From Flavobacteriales bacterium (GTDB lineage Bacteria > Bacteroidota > Bacteroidia > Flavobacteriales_D > Sanyastnellaceae), in the NCBI GenBank assembly GCA_029238785.1, contig JAQWFN010000093.1:1-39357 (forward strand): a stretch of 39,357 bases of DNA. The letters run 5' to 3'. The notes beneath the pieces are model-generated. The model ran no database searches. It was not told where the DNA came from and saw nothing but the letters and a program-made list of their open reading frames with translations. Below are positions 1-7,725 of the stretch, piece by piece. Every line of letters starts with the position of its first letter. Positions within the stretch are counted from its first letter, which is position 1. The translations under genes and the position numbers were made by a program.

Positions 1-48
1 TGTTGATGCTGAACTCGGGATGATTTCACAATGCCTTTAGACTCAACT

Positions 49-270
49 CGCGCAAGCGTCTAAACAGGAGCAAAGCGACCCCTAAACAGGCGAAGCCCTA
101 AACTAAAACATCAACCCAAGCCTAAACAAATCCGCGCAAGCGTCTAAACAGGAGCAAAGCGACCCCTAAACAGGCGAAGCCCTAAACTAAAACATCAACC
201 CAAGCCTAAACAAATCCGCGCAAGCGACTAAACAGGAGCAAAGCGACCCTAAACAGGCGAAGCCCTAAAC
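49..270. repeat. 84-bp tandem repeat array punctuated by CTAAAC
   Basis: Three copies of an 84-bp unit start at 49, 133 and 217; the first two are complete and nearly identical, the third is truncated after about 54 bp. Each unit contains the hexamer CTAAAC four times (GTTTAG on the other strand), separated by short spacers such as AGGCGAAGCC and AGGAGCAAAGCGACCC. The unit length is a multiple of three, but no credible ORF runs through it. It lies directly downstream of the minus-strand gene ending at 306, so relative to that gene the punctuation reads GTTTAG. A related element occurs at 35338-35708. The first 48 bases of the window hold no recognisable feature. Confidence 0.9.
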
Positions 271-305
271 CAAACCGCTCTAAACAAAAAACGTCTCCCG
301 AAAAA

Positions 306-1181
306 CTACTTCAACACCAAATCGGTACTTCCAATCAAGCTTGAACCTTCATAAACGAAGATCTTGTAATCGCCCTTTTCCAATTCCGCTTCTGGACTAT
401 AGAAAATACACACGTCCATCTGATTGTTGTTGTAGTCAATCTCACGGCTTACAGAGTAGAAATCCGAACCACCGTCGAAATCATACTGCATGGCCCCGTT
501 CTTTGTTGGAAGCACTTGTCCGTTTGGAGCAATAATACGCATGTACAAGGTCTTGCTGCCTGGCTTTGCAATGCGGTTCTCCACAACGGTGAAGCACGAC
601 TTAATCATGTCGGAACGCTTCGCACGATTGGTTTCCGACTGCTTTCCTCCGCTCGATAAGCGAATACCTTCAGCAACCAAGCCTGTACTTTGTAAACGTT
701 GACCACTAGCTATGATGGTTTCCATATTCTCTTGGCGCTGTTGTAAATTTTCATTGCGCTTGGTCACATCCTCAACCGTTTGTTTCATGGCCAAGTTCTC
801 TTCCTGAAGTGCTATGTTCAACTGGTTCAATGAATCGATGGTAACCACATAACCTTTCATGATTGATCTCAAGGTTTCGGTTTCTTTTTTCAACTTGGAA
901 ACACTCCAATTTCTATCCTTCACCTTCTTCAACAAATCTTCAATTTGTCCGCGCTGATCAGCCATCTCCGCCATCAAAAACGAGTTCTCCGTTTTCAAAG
1001 TGTCGTAGCTAAACATCATCTTCTGAAGATCTAATTCCAACTGGTCGCGCTCAATACCGAGTTCGCCAATGGTCTCTACTTGATCAGTCACTGTGTCGCT
1101 CGAGTTCTTCAATTTGAAACCGAGGTAAGCACACACAATCAGCAGCAAAGCAATAATTACGAGGGATGTCTTGTTGTTCAT
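306..1181 (-). CDS. Membrane-anchored coiled-coil protein of unknown function
   Basis: 291 residues from the ATG at 1181; a TTG nine bases further upstream is possible but less likely. One hydrophobic helix (about residues 6-25) is followed by a charged, heptad-rich region to about residue 160 (many Leu/Glu/Lys/Gln, few Pro), which predicts a long coiled coil. A linker around residues 165-190 leads to a C-terminal part of about 100 residues that looks beta-rich and contains IIAPNGQVL and DYKIFVYEG. The layout suggests a single-pass inner-membrane protein with a periplasmic coiled coil and a small C-terminal beta domain. Proteins of this general layout occur in Bacteroidetes without known function; I do not recognise a named family. 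A -7-like sequence TAACTTCG (minus strand, 1201-1208) lies about 20 nt upstream. The gene is transcribed away from egtB. Confidence 0.85.
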   Translation of the reverse strand: MNNKTSLVIIALLLIVCAYLGFKLKNSSDTVTDQVETIGELGIERDQLELDLQKMMFSYDTLKTENSFLMAEMADQRGQIEDLLKKVKDRNWSVSKLKKETETLRSIMKGYVVTIDSLNQLNIALQEENLAMKQTVEDVTKRNENLQQRQENMETIIASGQRLQSTGLVAEGIRLSSGGKQSETNRAKRSDMIKSCFTVVENRIAKPGSKTLYMRIIAPNGQVLPTKNGAMQYDFDGGSDFYSVSREIDYNNNQMDVCIFYSPEAELEKGDYKIFVYEGSSLIGSTDLVLK

Positions 1182-1458
1182 GTTTTTCAACTTTAGTATA
1201 CGAAGTTAACGCTCTCTCAAGACCTTACAATACATGGCGCAGAAAATTGCGAGCAGATCTTTGTTAATCGATGTGAACTTTCCAATAATCGTATTCCAAA
1301 AGGGAAAATACTCGCCATTTCCACCTGCTTCAACAAGCAAAAATTCATCTTACACCAGCAATAAATGAACAAATAGCCCGGATTTCATGTCATTATACCA
1401 AGTACATGCGCTTAACAGAACTTGACTAAATTGTGATTTCTACTTTCCACAAACCAAG

Positions 1459-1466
1459 TATATTCG
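1459..1466 (+). promoter_or_regulatory. Putative -7 promoter element of egtB (TATATTCG)
   Basis: TATATTCG fits the Bacteroidetes -7 consensus TAnnTTTG with one change and ends 6 nt before the egtB ATG at 1473. No TTG occurs at the expected distance upstream. Its position predicts a 5' UTR of only a few bases. The rest of the 291-bp divergent gap (1182-1472) shows no other clear signal. Confidence 0.4.
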
Positions 1467-1472
1467 CCCTAA

Positions 1473-2663
1473 ATGAATGCACCATCCTCCACCCGAACTG
1501 AAACCCTCGATCGAAAGAACCGCCTTTTGGTGTCTTACCGCGAGGTGAGGCAACGCACGGTCTCGCTTTGTCAACCACTTGAAATTGAAGACTTCGTAGT
1601 TCAACCTTGTGTTGACGTTTCTCCTCCAAAATGGCATTTGGGACATACCACTTGGTTCTTCGAAAATTTTATACTCGCTAAAGACGATTCCTATAACCTC
1701 TACAACGATCAATTCAACTTTGTGTTCAACAGCTACTATGAAAGCGAAGGTGCAAGGGTTTTGAGAACTGATCGGGGGAATTTGAGCCGACCAACAGTAG
1801 CGGAAGTTGCCGCTTATCGCATATATGTGAACGAAGGAATGGAAAGGCTTCTTGCTGAAGAGGTGAGCGACGAGGTGCTGGATTTGATTGAAATCGGACT
1901 GCAACACGAGCAACAACATCAAGAGCTCCTGCTTACCGATATCAAATACATCCTTGGACACAATCCTTTATTTCCTGTTTATAACGACTTCCACGAACAT
2001 CCCGATGCGCAAAAAGCAAGCTGGATTGCTATTGAAGAAGGTTTGTATCCCATCGGTTTTCGGGGTGATGGCTTTTGTTTTGATAATGAATTGGGCGCAC
2101 ATCAGGTCTTTATTCCTGCTTTTGAAGTGAGCTCTGCCCTAGTATCGAACAAAGAATACCTCGAATTTATCAAAGCTGGTGGCTATCAAAAGTTCGAATT
2201 TTGGCATGCTGAAGGATGGGATTGGGTGAAGAAAAACAACATTTCTGCGCCGCTCTATTGGCACAAAATCGATGGTGCTTGGATGAACTATACTTTAGAC
2301 GGACTCCAGCCCATCAACCCGAAAAAAAGCCTTTCTCACATCTCATTTTATGAAGCCGCGGCCTTCGCCGAATGGAAAAACGCCCGTTTACTTACGGAGT
2401 TCGAATGGGAAGCAGCACACGAACACTTGAACATTGGCGATCGTTGGGAATGGACCAACAGTGCCTATTTGCCCTACCCCAATTATAAAAAAGCCGAGGG
2501 TGCTCTGGGTGAATATAACGGTAAGTTCATGGTGAATCAAATGGTGCTTCGCGGAGGTTCTGTAGCTTCACCACCAAGACATTTAAGACCGAGCTACCGG
2601 AATTTCTTTCACCCCCACTTACAATGGCAATACACTGGAATTCGACTCGCTAAAAAACACTAA
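1473..2663 (+). CDS. egtB: EgtB-type non-haem iron sulfoxide synthase
   Basis: 396 residues. The N-terminal DinB_2 domain carries the iron-binding motifs of the family: WHLGHTTWFFE (residues 54-64) and HEQQHQE (145-151). By family comparison, His58, His145 and His149 are the likely Fe(II) ligands. The C-terminal half is an FGE-sulfatase domain (GAHQVFIPAFEVS, RLLTEFEWEAA, LRGGSVASPPRH, near-terminal TGIRLA). EgtB enzymes use O2 to join a thiol donor (Cys or gamma-Glu-Cys) to hercynine, giving the sulfoxide intermediate of ergothioneine. The methyltransferase egtD starts one base after this stop. No gamma-glutamylcysteine synthetase (EgtA) or EgtC amidohydrolase gene lies in the window, which would fit direct use of cysteine, though this is inference. 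SenA-like or OvoA-like activity cannot be excluded, but the C-terminal methyltransferase domain of OvoA is missing. Confidence 0.93.
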   Translation: MNAPSSTRTETLDRKNRLLVSYREVRQRTVSLCQPLEIEDFVVQPCVDVSPPKWHLGHTTWFFENFILAKDDSYNLYNDQFNFVFNSYYESEGARVLRTDRGNLSRPTVAEVAAYRIYVNEGMERLLAEEVSDEVLDLIEIGLQHEQQHQELLLTDIKYILGHNPLFPVYNDFHEHPDAQKASWIAIEEGLYPIGFRGDGFCFDNELGAHQVFIPAFEVSSALVSNKEYLEFIKAGGYQKFEFWHAEGWDWVKKNNISAPLYWHKIDGAWMNYTLDGLQPINPKKSLSHISFYEAAAFAEWKNARLLTEFEWEAAHEHLNIGDRWEWTNSAYLPYPNYKKAEGALGEYNGKFMVNQMVLRGGSVASPPRHLRPSYRNFFHPHLQWQYTGIRLAKKH

Positions 2664-2664
2664 G

Positions 2665-3639
2665 ATGAATACTTTACCAAGCCAAATCAACCAACGCTTC
2701 GCGCAAGATGTGGAAGAGGGCTTATCGCTTCAACTCAAAAAACTTCCTTCAAAGTACTTTTACGACAAGAAAGGAGACGAACTCTTCGTAAAAATCATGC
2801 ATTGCGAGGAATACTACCCCACCGACTGTGAGTTGGAGATTTTAAAAGAACAATCGACTCAAATTATTCAGGCTTGTGAACTCCCGAAAGACCGGATAAA
2901 TGTGATTGAACTGGGTGCGGGAGACGGACTCAAAACAAGAGAATTACTTAAAGCTCTAGTACAACAGCGCATTGAAACGCGCTACATGCCAGTAGACATC
3001 TCTGCCAATGCCGTTGAGGGGTTGGTGAGCAAGTTGAAAAGGGAGATTCCTCAAGTGGAAACAAGCGGACAAGTAGGCGATTATTTTGAGATTTTGAATG
3101 AGGTGAATGCCCGTTCAGAAAGAGCAAAGTTGATTCTTTTCTTGGGGTCGACCATTGGAAACATGATGGATGAAGTGGCCCACGGTTTTGTGAGGGCGAT
3201 TGCTGAAAACATGAAAGAAAACGACCGCTTGCTCATTGGCTTCGATTTGAAAAAGGAGCCCGACATTGTGCGTGCGGCATACAATGATAAAGAAGGTTAT
3301 ACCCGAGCTTTTAACATGAACCTCTTGGAGCGCATCAATCATGAGTTGGGAGGGAATTTCGATTTAAACAAGTTCAAACATTACCCCGTTTACAATCCGC
3401 AAACAGGAACGGCCAAAAGTTACCTCATCAGTCTTTGCGACCAAGAAGTTTATATCGAGGCGCTTCAAAAAACCTTCTCCTTTGAAGCTTGGGAAAGCAT
3501 TCACACGGAAATTTCTCAGAAGTACAGCAAATCTGGAATTGAGGCGATTGCAAAGGCAAGCGGACTCCAAATTGAACAAACATTTTTAGATCAGCGGGCT
3601 TATTTTGCTGATGTACTCTTCAAAAAATTAAGCACATGA
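2665..3639 (+). CDS. egtD: L-histidine N-alpha-methyltransferase EgtD
   Basis: 324 residues, the usual length for EgtD (DUF2260/TIGR03438-type SAM methyltransferase). It shows the family's N-terminal signature PSKYFYDKKGDELF followed by EEYYPTDCE (about residues 28-54), the SAM-binding glycine loop NVIELGAGDGLKTRELL (about 78-94), and LFLGSTIGNM further on. EgtD trimethylates the alpha-amino group of histidine to hercynine, the substrate of EgtB. It starts one base after the egtB stop and overlaps the next gene by 4 nt (ATGA), so the three are almost certainly cotranscribed and translationally coupled. No anomalies were seen. Confidence 0.95.
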   Translation: MNTLPSQINQRFAQDVEEGLSLQLKKLPSKYFYDKKGDELFVKIMHCEEYYPTDCELEILKEQSTQIIQACELPKDRINVIELGAGDGLKTRELLKALVQQRIETRYMPVDISANAVEGLVSKLKREIPQVETSGQVGDYFEILNEVNARSERAKLILFLGSTIGNMMDEVAHGFVRAIAENMKENDRLLIGFDLKKEPDIVRAAYNDKEGYTRAFNMNLLERINHELGGNFDLNKFKHYPVYNPQTGTAKSYLISLCDQEVYIEALQKTFSFEAWESIHTEISQKYSKSGIEAIAKASGLQIEQTFLDQRAYFADVLFKKLST

Positions 3640-3917
3640 AAGCCATTTGGAACAAAACCATTATTGCAGAAAGCGACGACACCGTGGTGATCGAAGGAAA
3701 CCACTATTTTCCGCCTAAGGCATTAAAACAAGAATATTTCAAGAGCACCGACCACCACACTGTTTGTCCGTGGAAAGGAACAGCCAACTACTACAGTTTG
3801 GAAGTGGACGGAAAAACCAATGAAAACGCCGCATGGTATTATCCTGAAGTGTCAGAATTAGCTAAAGGTATCAAAGGACGGGTAGCGTTTTGGAAGGGCG
3901 TTGAGGTGGTGAAGTAA
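3636..3917 (+). CDS. DUF427-family small protein
   Basis: 93 residues matching the DUF427 fold by pattern: an N-terminal strand AIWNKTIIAESDDTVVIEGNHYFP, the core CPWKGTANYYSLEV (about residues 47-60), then AAWYYPEVSELAKGIKGRVAFW. The family is a small beta-barrel of unknown biochemical role. Its start overlaps the egtD stop by 4 nt (ATGA), implying translational coupling and possibly a role linked to the ergothioneine-type pathway; that link is inference from position only. Confidence 0.88.
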   Translation: MKAIWNKTIIAESDDTVVIEGNHYFPPKALKQEYFKSTDHHTVCPWKGTANYYSLEVDGKTNENAAWYYPEVSELAKGIKGRVAFWKGVEVVK

Positions 3918-3950
3918 GCACTCTTTTTAAAAATCTATACCTTCCCCATC

Positions 3951-4727
3951 ATGACGCAAACCCACCTCCATATTGCTGCGCAGTATTTGGCATCAGCGGC
4001 AGATCTTGTACTGCCAAAAGAAGACGATGATAACCACCGTAACTTCGCTTGGAACCCCATTACCTCGGCGCTTGAAACGCACTATTTTAGCGATCAACAC
4101 CTGAGAATGGTGCTCTCCTACGAAGATTTTGCACTGTTCTTCGTGAATCAAAACAATGAAATTCTGGTGGAATTCGACCTGGGTGGGTCGAAACACAGCG
4201 AAGTGATTGCATGGATTGAACGTTCGTGGAAAGAACTGAATTTAAAAGGAAATTTCCGTTTTCATTGGCCAGAGAACCTGCCCCTTAAGGCCATTGATGC
4301 GCACTATACTTTTCCAAAACCAGACGAAGACCTCTTCGAAATGTTGGAGATCTATGCCGAAGAACGAACCATGGCCCAACGCGCTATGATCGATGCCATC
4401 AAACCCAACAACATCCGGGTTTGGCCGCACCATTTCGATACGGGGGCGTTGGAAGTGCTTGAAATGGACGAGAAGGGTGAACTTTTGATGAGCATTTCTA
4501 GCGGACTAGCCATTGCAGATGACTTGGTGAACGAAGACTATTGCTATGTGTCTGGATGGAAAAAGTCAGGAAAAATTGGATTAAACACAGCACTGCCTTG
4601 CGGCGAAGGCACTTGGTTAGATGAGGGGCATTTTCAAGGCGCCGTGTTGAAGATGCTCGACCCCGAGCCGGAAATGCTCAAGACCTTTTTCGAAGAAGCT
4701 CACGCTTCGATGAAGTCGCTCTTTTAA
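3951..4727 (+). CDS. Conserved unknown protein at the end of the egt operon
   Basis: 258 residues, soluble, no signal peptide. I do not recognise it with certainty. The segment around residues 160-166 (VWPHHFD, followed by TGALEV) and the later GLAIADD, YCYVSGW and GTWLDEGHFQGAVL resemble the WPHHFD...PYFYV layout I associate with DUF5996-type proteins, but that assignment is tentative. The paired histidines in WPHHFD could bind metal (inference). It follows the DUF427 gene by 33 bp. A weak -7-like TACCTTCC (3938-3945) ends 5 nt before the ATG, so it may also have its own promoter. Its stop lies 11 bp from that of the convergent PLP enzyme. Confidence 0.8.
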   Translation: MTQTHLHIAAQYLASAADLVLPKEDDDNHRNFAWNPITSALETHYFSDQHLRMVLSYEDFALFFVNQNNEILVEFDLGGSKHSEVIAWIERSWKELNLKGNFRFHWPENLPLKAIDAHYTFPKPDEDLFEMLEIYAEERTMAQRAMIDAIKPNNIRVWPHHFDTGALEVLEMDEKGELLMSISSGLAIADDLVNEDYCYVSGWKKSGKIGLNTALPCGEGTWLDEGHFQGAVLKMLDPEPEMLKTFFEEAHASMKSLF

Positions 4728-4738
4728 AGGCACTGCAC

Positions 4739-5845
4739 TCACTTCGAAAATACTGCTAGTAAAGCATCCACATCTTCCTCGTTGTTGTAGGCGTGAATGC
4801 TGAAACGGATGGCCTTTCCGCGCACAGAACAATCGATCTTGGAAGCAGCTAGGGCCTCGGCGTACTCCTTTTTGTTCGGGATGCACAAGATGTTGGCACG
4901 GTCAAAATCATCCAAATCAGGATCTCCAATCAGCTCAATAGATTGTGCCTTTAATCCCGCGCTTAGTCGGACACTTAAGGCACGAATGCGCGCTTCGATG
5001 TCTGAAATGCCTATGTGATGTGTCAGTTTCAGCGCTTCCAAGAGTCGGGCAAACACCTCATGATCTTTATGCCCCGGTTCAAACATTTTAATGCCCGGCT
5101 CGTAGTGCATCGCCCCATCATCATCAAAAACCAAATTGTTCTGACTCGCCATACAAAATGAAAAATCGGCCAAAAGCGCCTCACTGATGTAGGCTATTCC
5201 AGCACCGTATCCGCCCATCAACCACTTGTAGGTGCTGGCTAAGTAGGCATCAACATGGAGTCTGTTTAAATTCGTTTCAATAGCGCCAAAAGCTTGAGTT
5301 CCATCAACAATTAGCTTTACGCCATACTTCTTTGTAATAGCTGAAATTCTTACTAAATCAACACACCAACCAGAATTGTAATGCACTTGAGAAATCGCAA
5401 AATAAGGGGGCTGATGTGCTTTAATGGCCGCTTCGATTTCGGCGTAACTCACCTTGCCGTTTTGTTGCTCTCCAATATAGGTGATCTCAAAACCCGCTGT
5501 TTGAAAAGGCAAATAGAGGCTGGGATAATCCTCGCGCATCATCATCACCTTTTTGTTTTTTAGGTTTTGGGTGATGACGTTCATCCCGCTAGAATAATTG
5601 TGTAACAAGGCCATATTGCTTGCTGATACCCCTAAAATTTCAGCAGACAGCGTACGAATTTCATCCTTCATCGCCTCAAATTCATGCAGCCGATAATGAG
5701 TCAGCTCCTGCATGTATTGCTTGCGAACGGCGACGAGTTTTTCCTCCACAATTGGGTGAATTAAACCCGCAAAAGCCGTGTTGAAATATGGTCTTTTCTC
5801 TAAAACAGGGAAGTAAGCGCGCAGTGCTTGCCAAGTTGCATTCAT
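4739..5845 (-). CDS. Class-V PLP-dependent aminotransferase/lyase (candidate EgtE-like C-S lyase)
   Basis: 368 residues, fold-type I PLP enzyme of the class-V aminotransferase/NifS group. Asp181 in IVDGTQAFG should contact the pyridine nitrogen, and Lys207 in STYKWLMGGYGAG is the expected Schiff-base lysine. No NifS-type catalytic-cysteine loop (RTGHHC) is visible, so cysteine desulfurase activity is unlikely. EgtE, which cleaves the hercynyl-cysteine sulfoxide to ergothioneine, belongs to this fold, and the gene ends 11 bp from the egt operon on the opposite strand. A role as the missing C-S lyase is therefore plausible but inferred only from fold and position; other class-V enzymes (kynureninase-like, isopenicillin-N epimerase-like) are alternatives. 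A -7-like TATCTTCC (minus strand, 5850-5857) ends exactly 4 nt before the ATG. Confidence 0.85.
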   Translation of the reverse strand: MNATWQALRAYFPVLEKRPYFNTAFAGLIHPIVEEKLVAVRKQYMQELTHYRLHEFEAMKDEIRTLSAEILGVSASNMALLHNYSSGMNVITQNLKNKKVMMMREDYPSLYLPFQTAGFEITYIGEQQNGKVSYAEIEAAIKAHQPPYFAISQVHYNSGWCVDLVRISAITKKYGVKLIVDGTQAFGAIETNLNRLHVDAYLASTYKWLMGGYGAGIAYISEALLADFSFCMASQNNLVFDDDGAMHYEPGIKMFEPGHKDHEVFARLLEALKLTHHIGISDIEARIRALSVRLSAGLKAQSIELIGDPDLDDFDRANILCIPNKKEYAEALAASKIDCSVRGKAIRFSIHAYNNEEDVDALLAVFSK

Positions 5846-5961
5846 GATGGGAAGATAATAAAGTCAAATGGAGCGTTTTTTCCTGAATCAAAATAGGAGC
5901 AAAATCAGTTTTTGGAAATTTGTGAATGACCCTTTTCAGTTTAGCACTGAAATCAAGACTT

Positions 5962-5996
5962 ATTCTCAATTCGAATATTTTTAAGGAAATGAGAAT
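5962..5996. repeat. Inverted repeat ATTCTCA / TGAGAAT upstream of the toxin gene
   Basis: ATTCTCA (5962-5968) and TGAGAAT (5990-5996) are perfect 7-bp inverted arms around an A/T-rich 21-bp spacer. They lie between the divergent PLP-enzyme and higB promoters. The role is unknown; regulatory site or chance. Confidence 0.3.
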
Positions 5997-6012
5997 ACGC
6001 GGAGATTTTACT

Positions 6013-6043
6013 TATCTTTAGCATTAGTATCGCAACACGATAC
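6013..6043 (+). promoter_or_regulatory. higBA promoter and palindromic operator
   Basis: TATCTTTA (6013-6020) fits the Bacteroidetes -7 element. Just downstream is the perfect palindrome GTATCG-N5-CGATAC (6027-6043), which ends one base before the toxin ATG at 6045. A palindrome over the start site is what is expected for autorepression by an XRE-type HigA antitoxin, alone or complexed with its toxin. Confidence 0.6.
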
Positions 6044-6044
6044 C

Positions 6045-6326
6045 ATGATTAAAAGTTTTAAAGACAAGACAACTGAAATGCTTTGGTTTGGAGAATATAA
6101 TCGTAAACTAGACATCAAACTTCAGCGGATGGCACGAATGAAATTACGAATGATGAACAGTGCTCAAGACCTCAATGATCTGAAAATTCCACCATCCAAT
6201 CATTTAAAAAAACTACATGGAGATCGGCAAGGGTTCTTCAGTATCAGGGTGAATAAACGCTGGCGACTTGTCTTTGAATTTGATGGAAAAGACTGCTACA
6301 AGGTAGAATTTGTAGATTATCATTAA
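6045..6326 (+). CDS. higB: HigB/RelE-superfamily toxin (probable mRNA interferase)
   Basis: 93 residues, basic, the typical size of the HigB 'plasmid maintenance killer' family. The recognisable core is in the second half: IPPSNHLKKLHGDRQGFFSI, then VNKRWRLVFEF and a C-terminal strand ending VEFVDYH. The RWRLVF strand is characteristic. HigB toxins cleave mRNA on the ribosome. The antitoxin gene starts 9 bp downstream, the toxin-first order usual for higBA. The pair sits alone between a PLP enzyme and an epimerase gene, with no integrase nearby. Confidence 0.9.
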   Translation: MIKSFKDKTTEMLWFGEYNRKLDIKLQRMARMKLRMMNSAQDLNDLKIPPSNHLKKLHGDRQGFFSIRVNKRWRLVFEFDGKDCYKVEFVDYH

Positions 6327-6335
6327 AGTGCAATT

Positions 6336-6635
6336 ATGGACCAACTCAAAAACATACATCCAGGTGAAATCTTAGCACAAGAGTTTCTCAAGCCAATGAA
6401 GATCTCTGCTTACAAATTAGCACAAGCTACCTTCATACCGCAAACGAGAATTAGCTTGATTATTCAAGGTAAACGCAGAATAACAGCAGACACAGCACTT
6501 CGTTTTTCACGTTTCTTTGGTAACAGTGCTAAATTTTGGATTGGCTTGCAAACCGATTTCGATATGGAAGAAGAACTCTTGAACAAAGGAGACGAAATCA
6601 ACGCTATCAAGCCATTCAAGGACAATGCCGCTTAG
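6336..6635 (+). CDS. higA: HigA-family XRE antitoxin
   Basis: 99 residues. It opens with the HigA signature NIHPGEILAQEFLKPM (residues 6-21) and then a helix-turn-helix: ISAYKLAQATFIPQTRIS (23-40), IIQGKRRITADTALRFSRFF, and SAKFWIGLQTDFDME. HigA binds and neutralises HigB and represses the operon, here probably through the palindrome at 6027-6043. Its stop overlaps the stop of the convergent epimerase gene by 4 nt, leaving no room for a terminator between them. Confidence 0.93.
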   Translation: MDQLKNIHPGEILAQEFLKPMKISAYKLAQATFIPQTRISLIIQGKRRITADTALRFSRFFGNSAKFWIGLQTDFDMEEELLNKGDEINAIKPFKDNAA

Positions 6636-7636
6636 CGCGTGCTCATAAAATACGCCCCCGTTTCTTCAATCACTTCATCGAGGTTTTGGAATTCGAACTT
6701 GAGTTCCTTCTTCACTTTTGATGCGTCGTAACTGTAGTTTTGATTTGAATTTCGAACGCTTTCCTTGGTTACGAAGGCGCGTTTTCCTGTGAAGAATTCT
6801 GTTACTTGTTGTAATCGCTGAAAGGCCTTCATGAGCCAAAGTGGGGCTACTTTTTTTGGTGCTGATTTTTTGAGTGATGCCGCTACCTTTTGGAAAAGCA
6901 ATTCATAGCTCCAGTTTTCGTGCACCAGCAAGTACCTACGTGAGGGCGCTCCTTCGTCCATCATCTTCCTCAAAACCCTCACCACATCGCCCACAGCAAC
7001 AAAACCATTATGTCCGCCCGGATAATAAGGAAAACCCTTGTGCATTTGTAAAAACAATTCCGCGCTGCTTCGTTTAAAATCGCCAATGCCTAGTATAATT
7101 CCCGGGTTCACCATATAGGCGTTCAAACCCTCCTCTATGCCGCGCCAAACTTCAAGCTCCGAGTTGTACTTGCTCCCCGCGTAGGTGCTGTTTTTACTGT
7201 CGTACTTCCATTCGGTTTCTTCGGTAATGGGCGACCTATCGTCTCTTCCCAAAGCCGCAACAGACGACACATAGCCAAAGCGTTTCACTCCTTGAGCCAA
7301 AGCCAAATTCACCATGTTAGCCGTGCCTTCAACGTTCACCTCCAGCATTTTTTTGTGATCTTTTGGATGAAAAGAAACCATTGCCGCCGCGTGGTACACT
7401 TCTTCGCATCCCTCCATCAAGTTTGAAAGTAGAGGTACATCTAAGAGCGCACCATTGACCCATTCAATTTCATCAAAGGCCTCAGGCTTATTGGGGAAAC
7501 TGTAGGCAAAGAACTCCTTAATCGGACCCAAATCGCTACTCGGTCTTTTCAAAGCCCTTACTACTTTTCCATCCGCCCTCAAAGCCGCCAGCAAATGCAT
7601 GCCCACCAATCCTGTTCCTCCTGTTACAAATACCAT
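6632..7636 (-). CDS. NAD-dependent epimerase/dehydratase (extended SDR)
   Basis: 334 residues. N-terminal Rossmann motif VTGGTGLVGMHLL (about residues 4-16, TGxxGxxG) and the catalytic pattern of extended SDRs: YVSSVAALG (Ser) and YAGSKYNSE (YxxxK). The closest general match is the dihydroflavonol-4-reductase-like group, which acts on varied sugars, steroids or ketones; the substrate cannot be told from sequence. The ATG at 7636 is preceded by TAATTTTC (minus strand, 7641-7648) with exactly 4 nt between, a leaderless-type arrangement. Its 3' end overlaps higA by 4 nt. Confidence 0.88.
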   Translation of the reverse strand: MVFVTGGTGLVGMHLLAALRADGKVVRALKRPSSDLGPIKEFFAYSFPNKPEAFDEIEWVNGALLDVPLLSNLMEGCEEVYHAAAMVSFHPKDHKKMLEVNVEGTANMVNLALAQGVKRFGYVSSVAALGRDDRSPITEETEWKYDSKNSTYAGSKYNSELEVWRGIEEGLNAYMVNPGIILGIGDFKRSSAELFLQMHKGFPYYPGGHNGFVAVGDVVRVLRKMMDEGAPSRRYLLVHENWSYELLFQKVAASLKKSAPKKVAPLWLMKAFQRLQQVTEFFTGKRAFVTKESVRNSNQNYSYDASKVKKELKFEFQNLDEVIEETGAYFMSTR

Positions 7637-7725
7637 GGGGGAAAATTACGAAATTGATTGATGTAGGAATGATAAAAAAATGAACCCTCGGAGCCAAGTA
7701 CAACTCAGAAAATTCGAACTTCGCA

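Noticed and set aside
49-270. CRISPR array
   Set aside because: Units are contiguous 84-bp tandem copies without unique spacers; no cas genes are nearby.
1473-3639. Ovothiol (OvoA) rather than ergothioneine-type pathway
   Set aside because: OvoA carries a C-terminal methyltransferase on the same chain; here EgtB has none and a separate EgtD is present.
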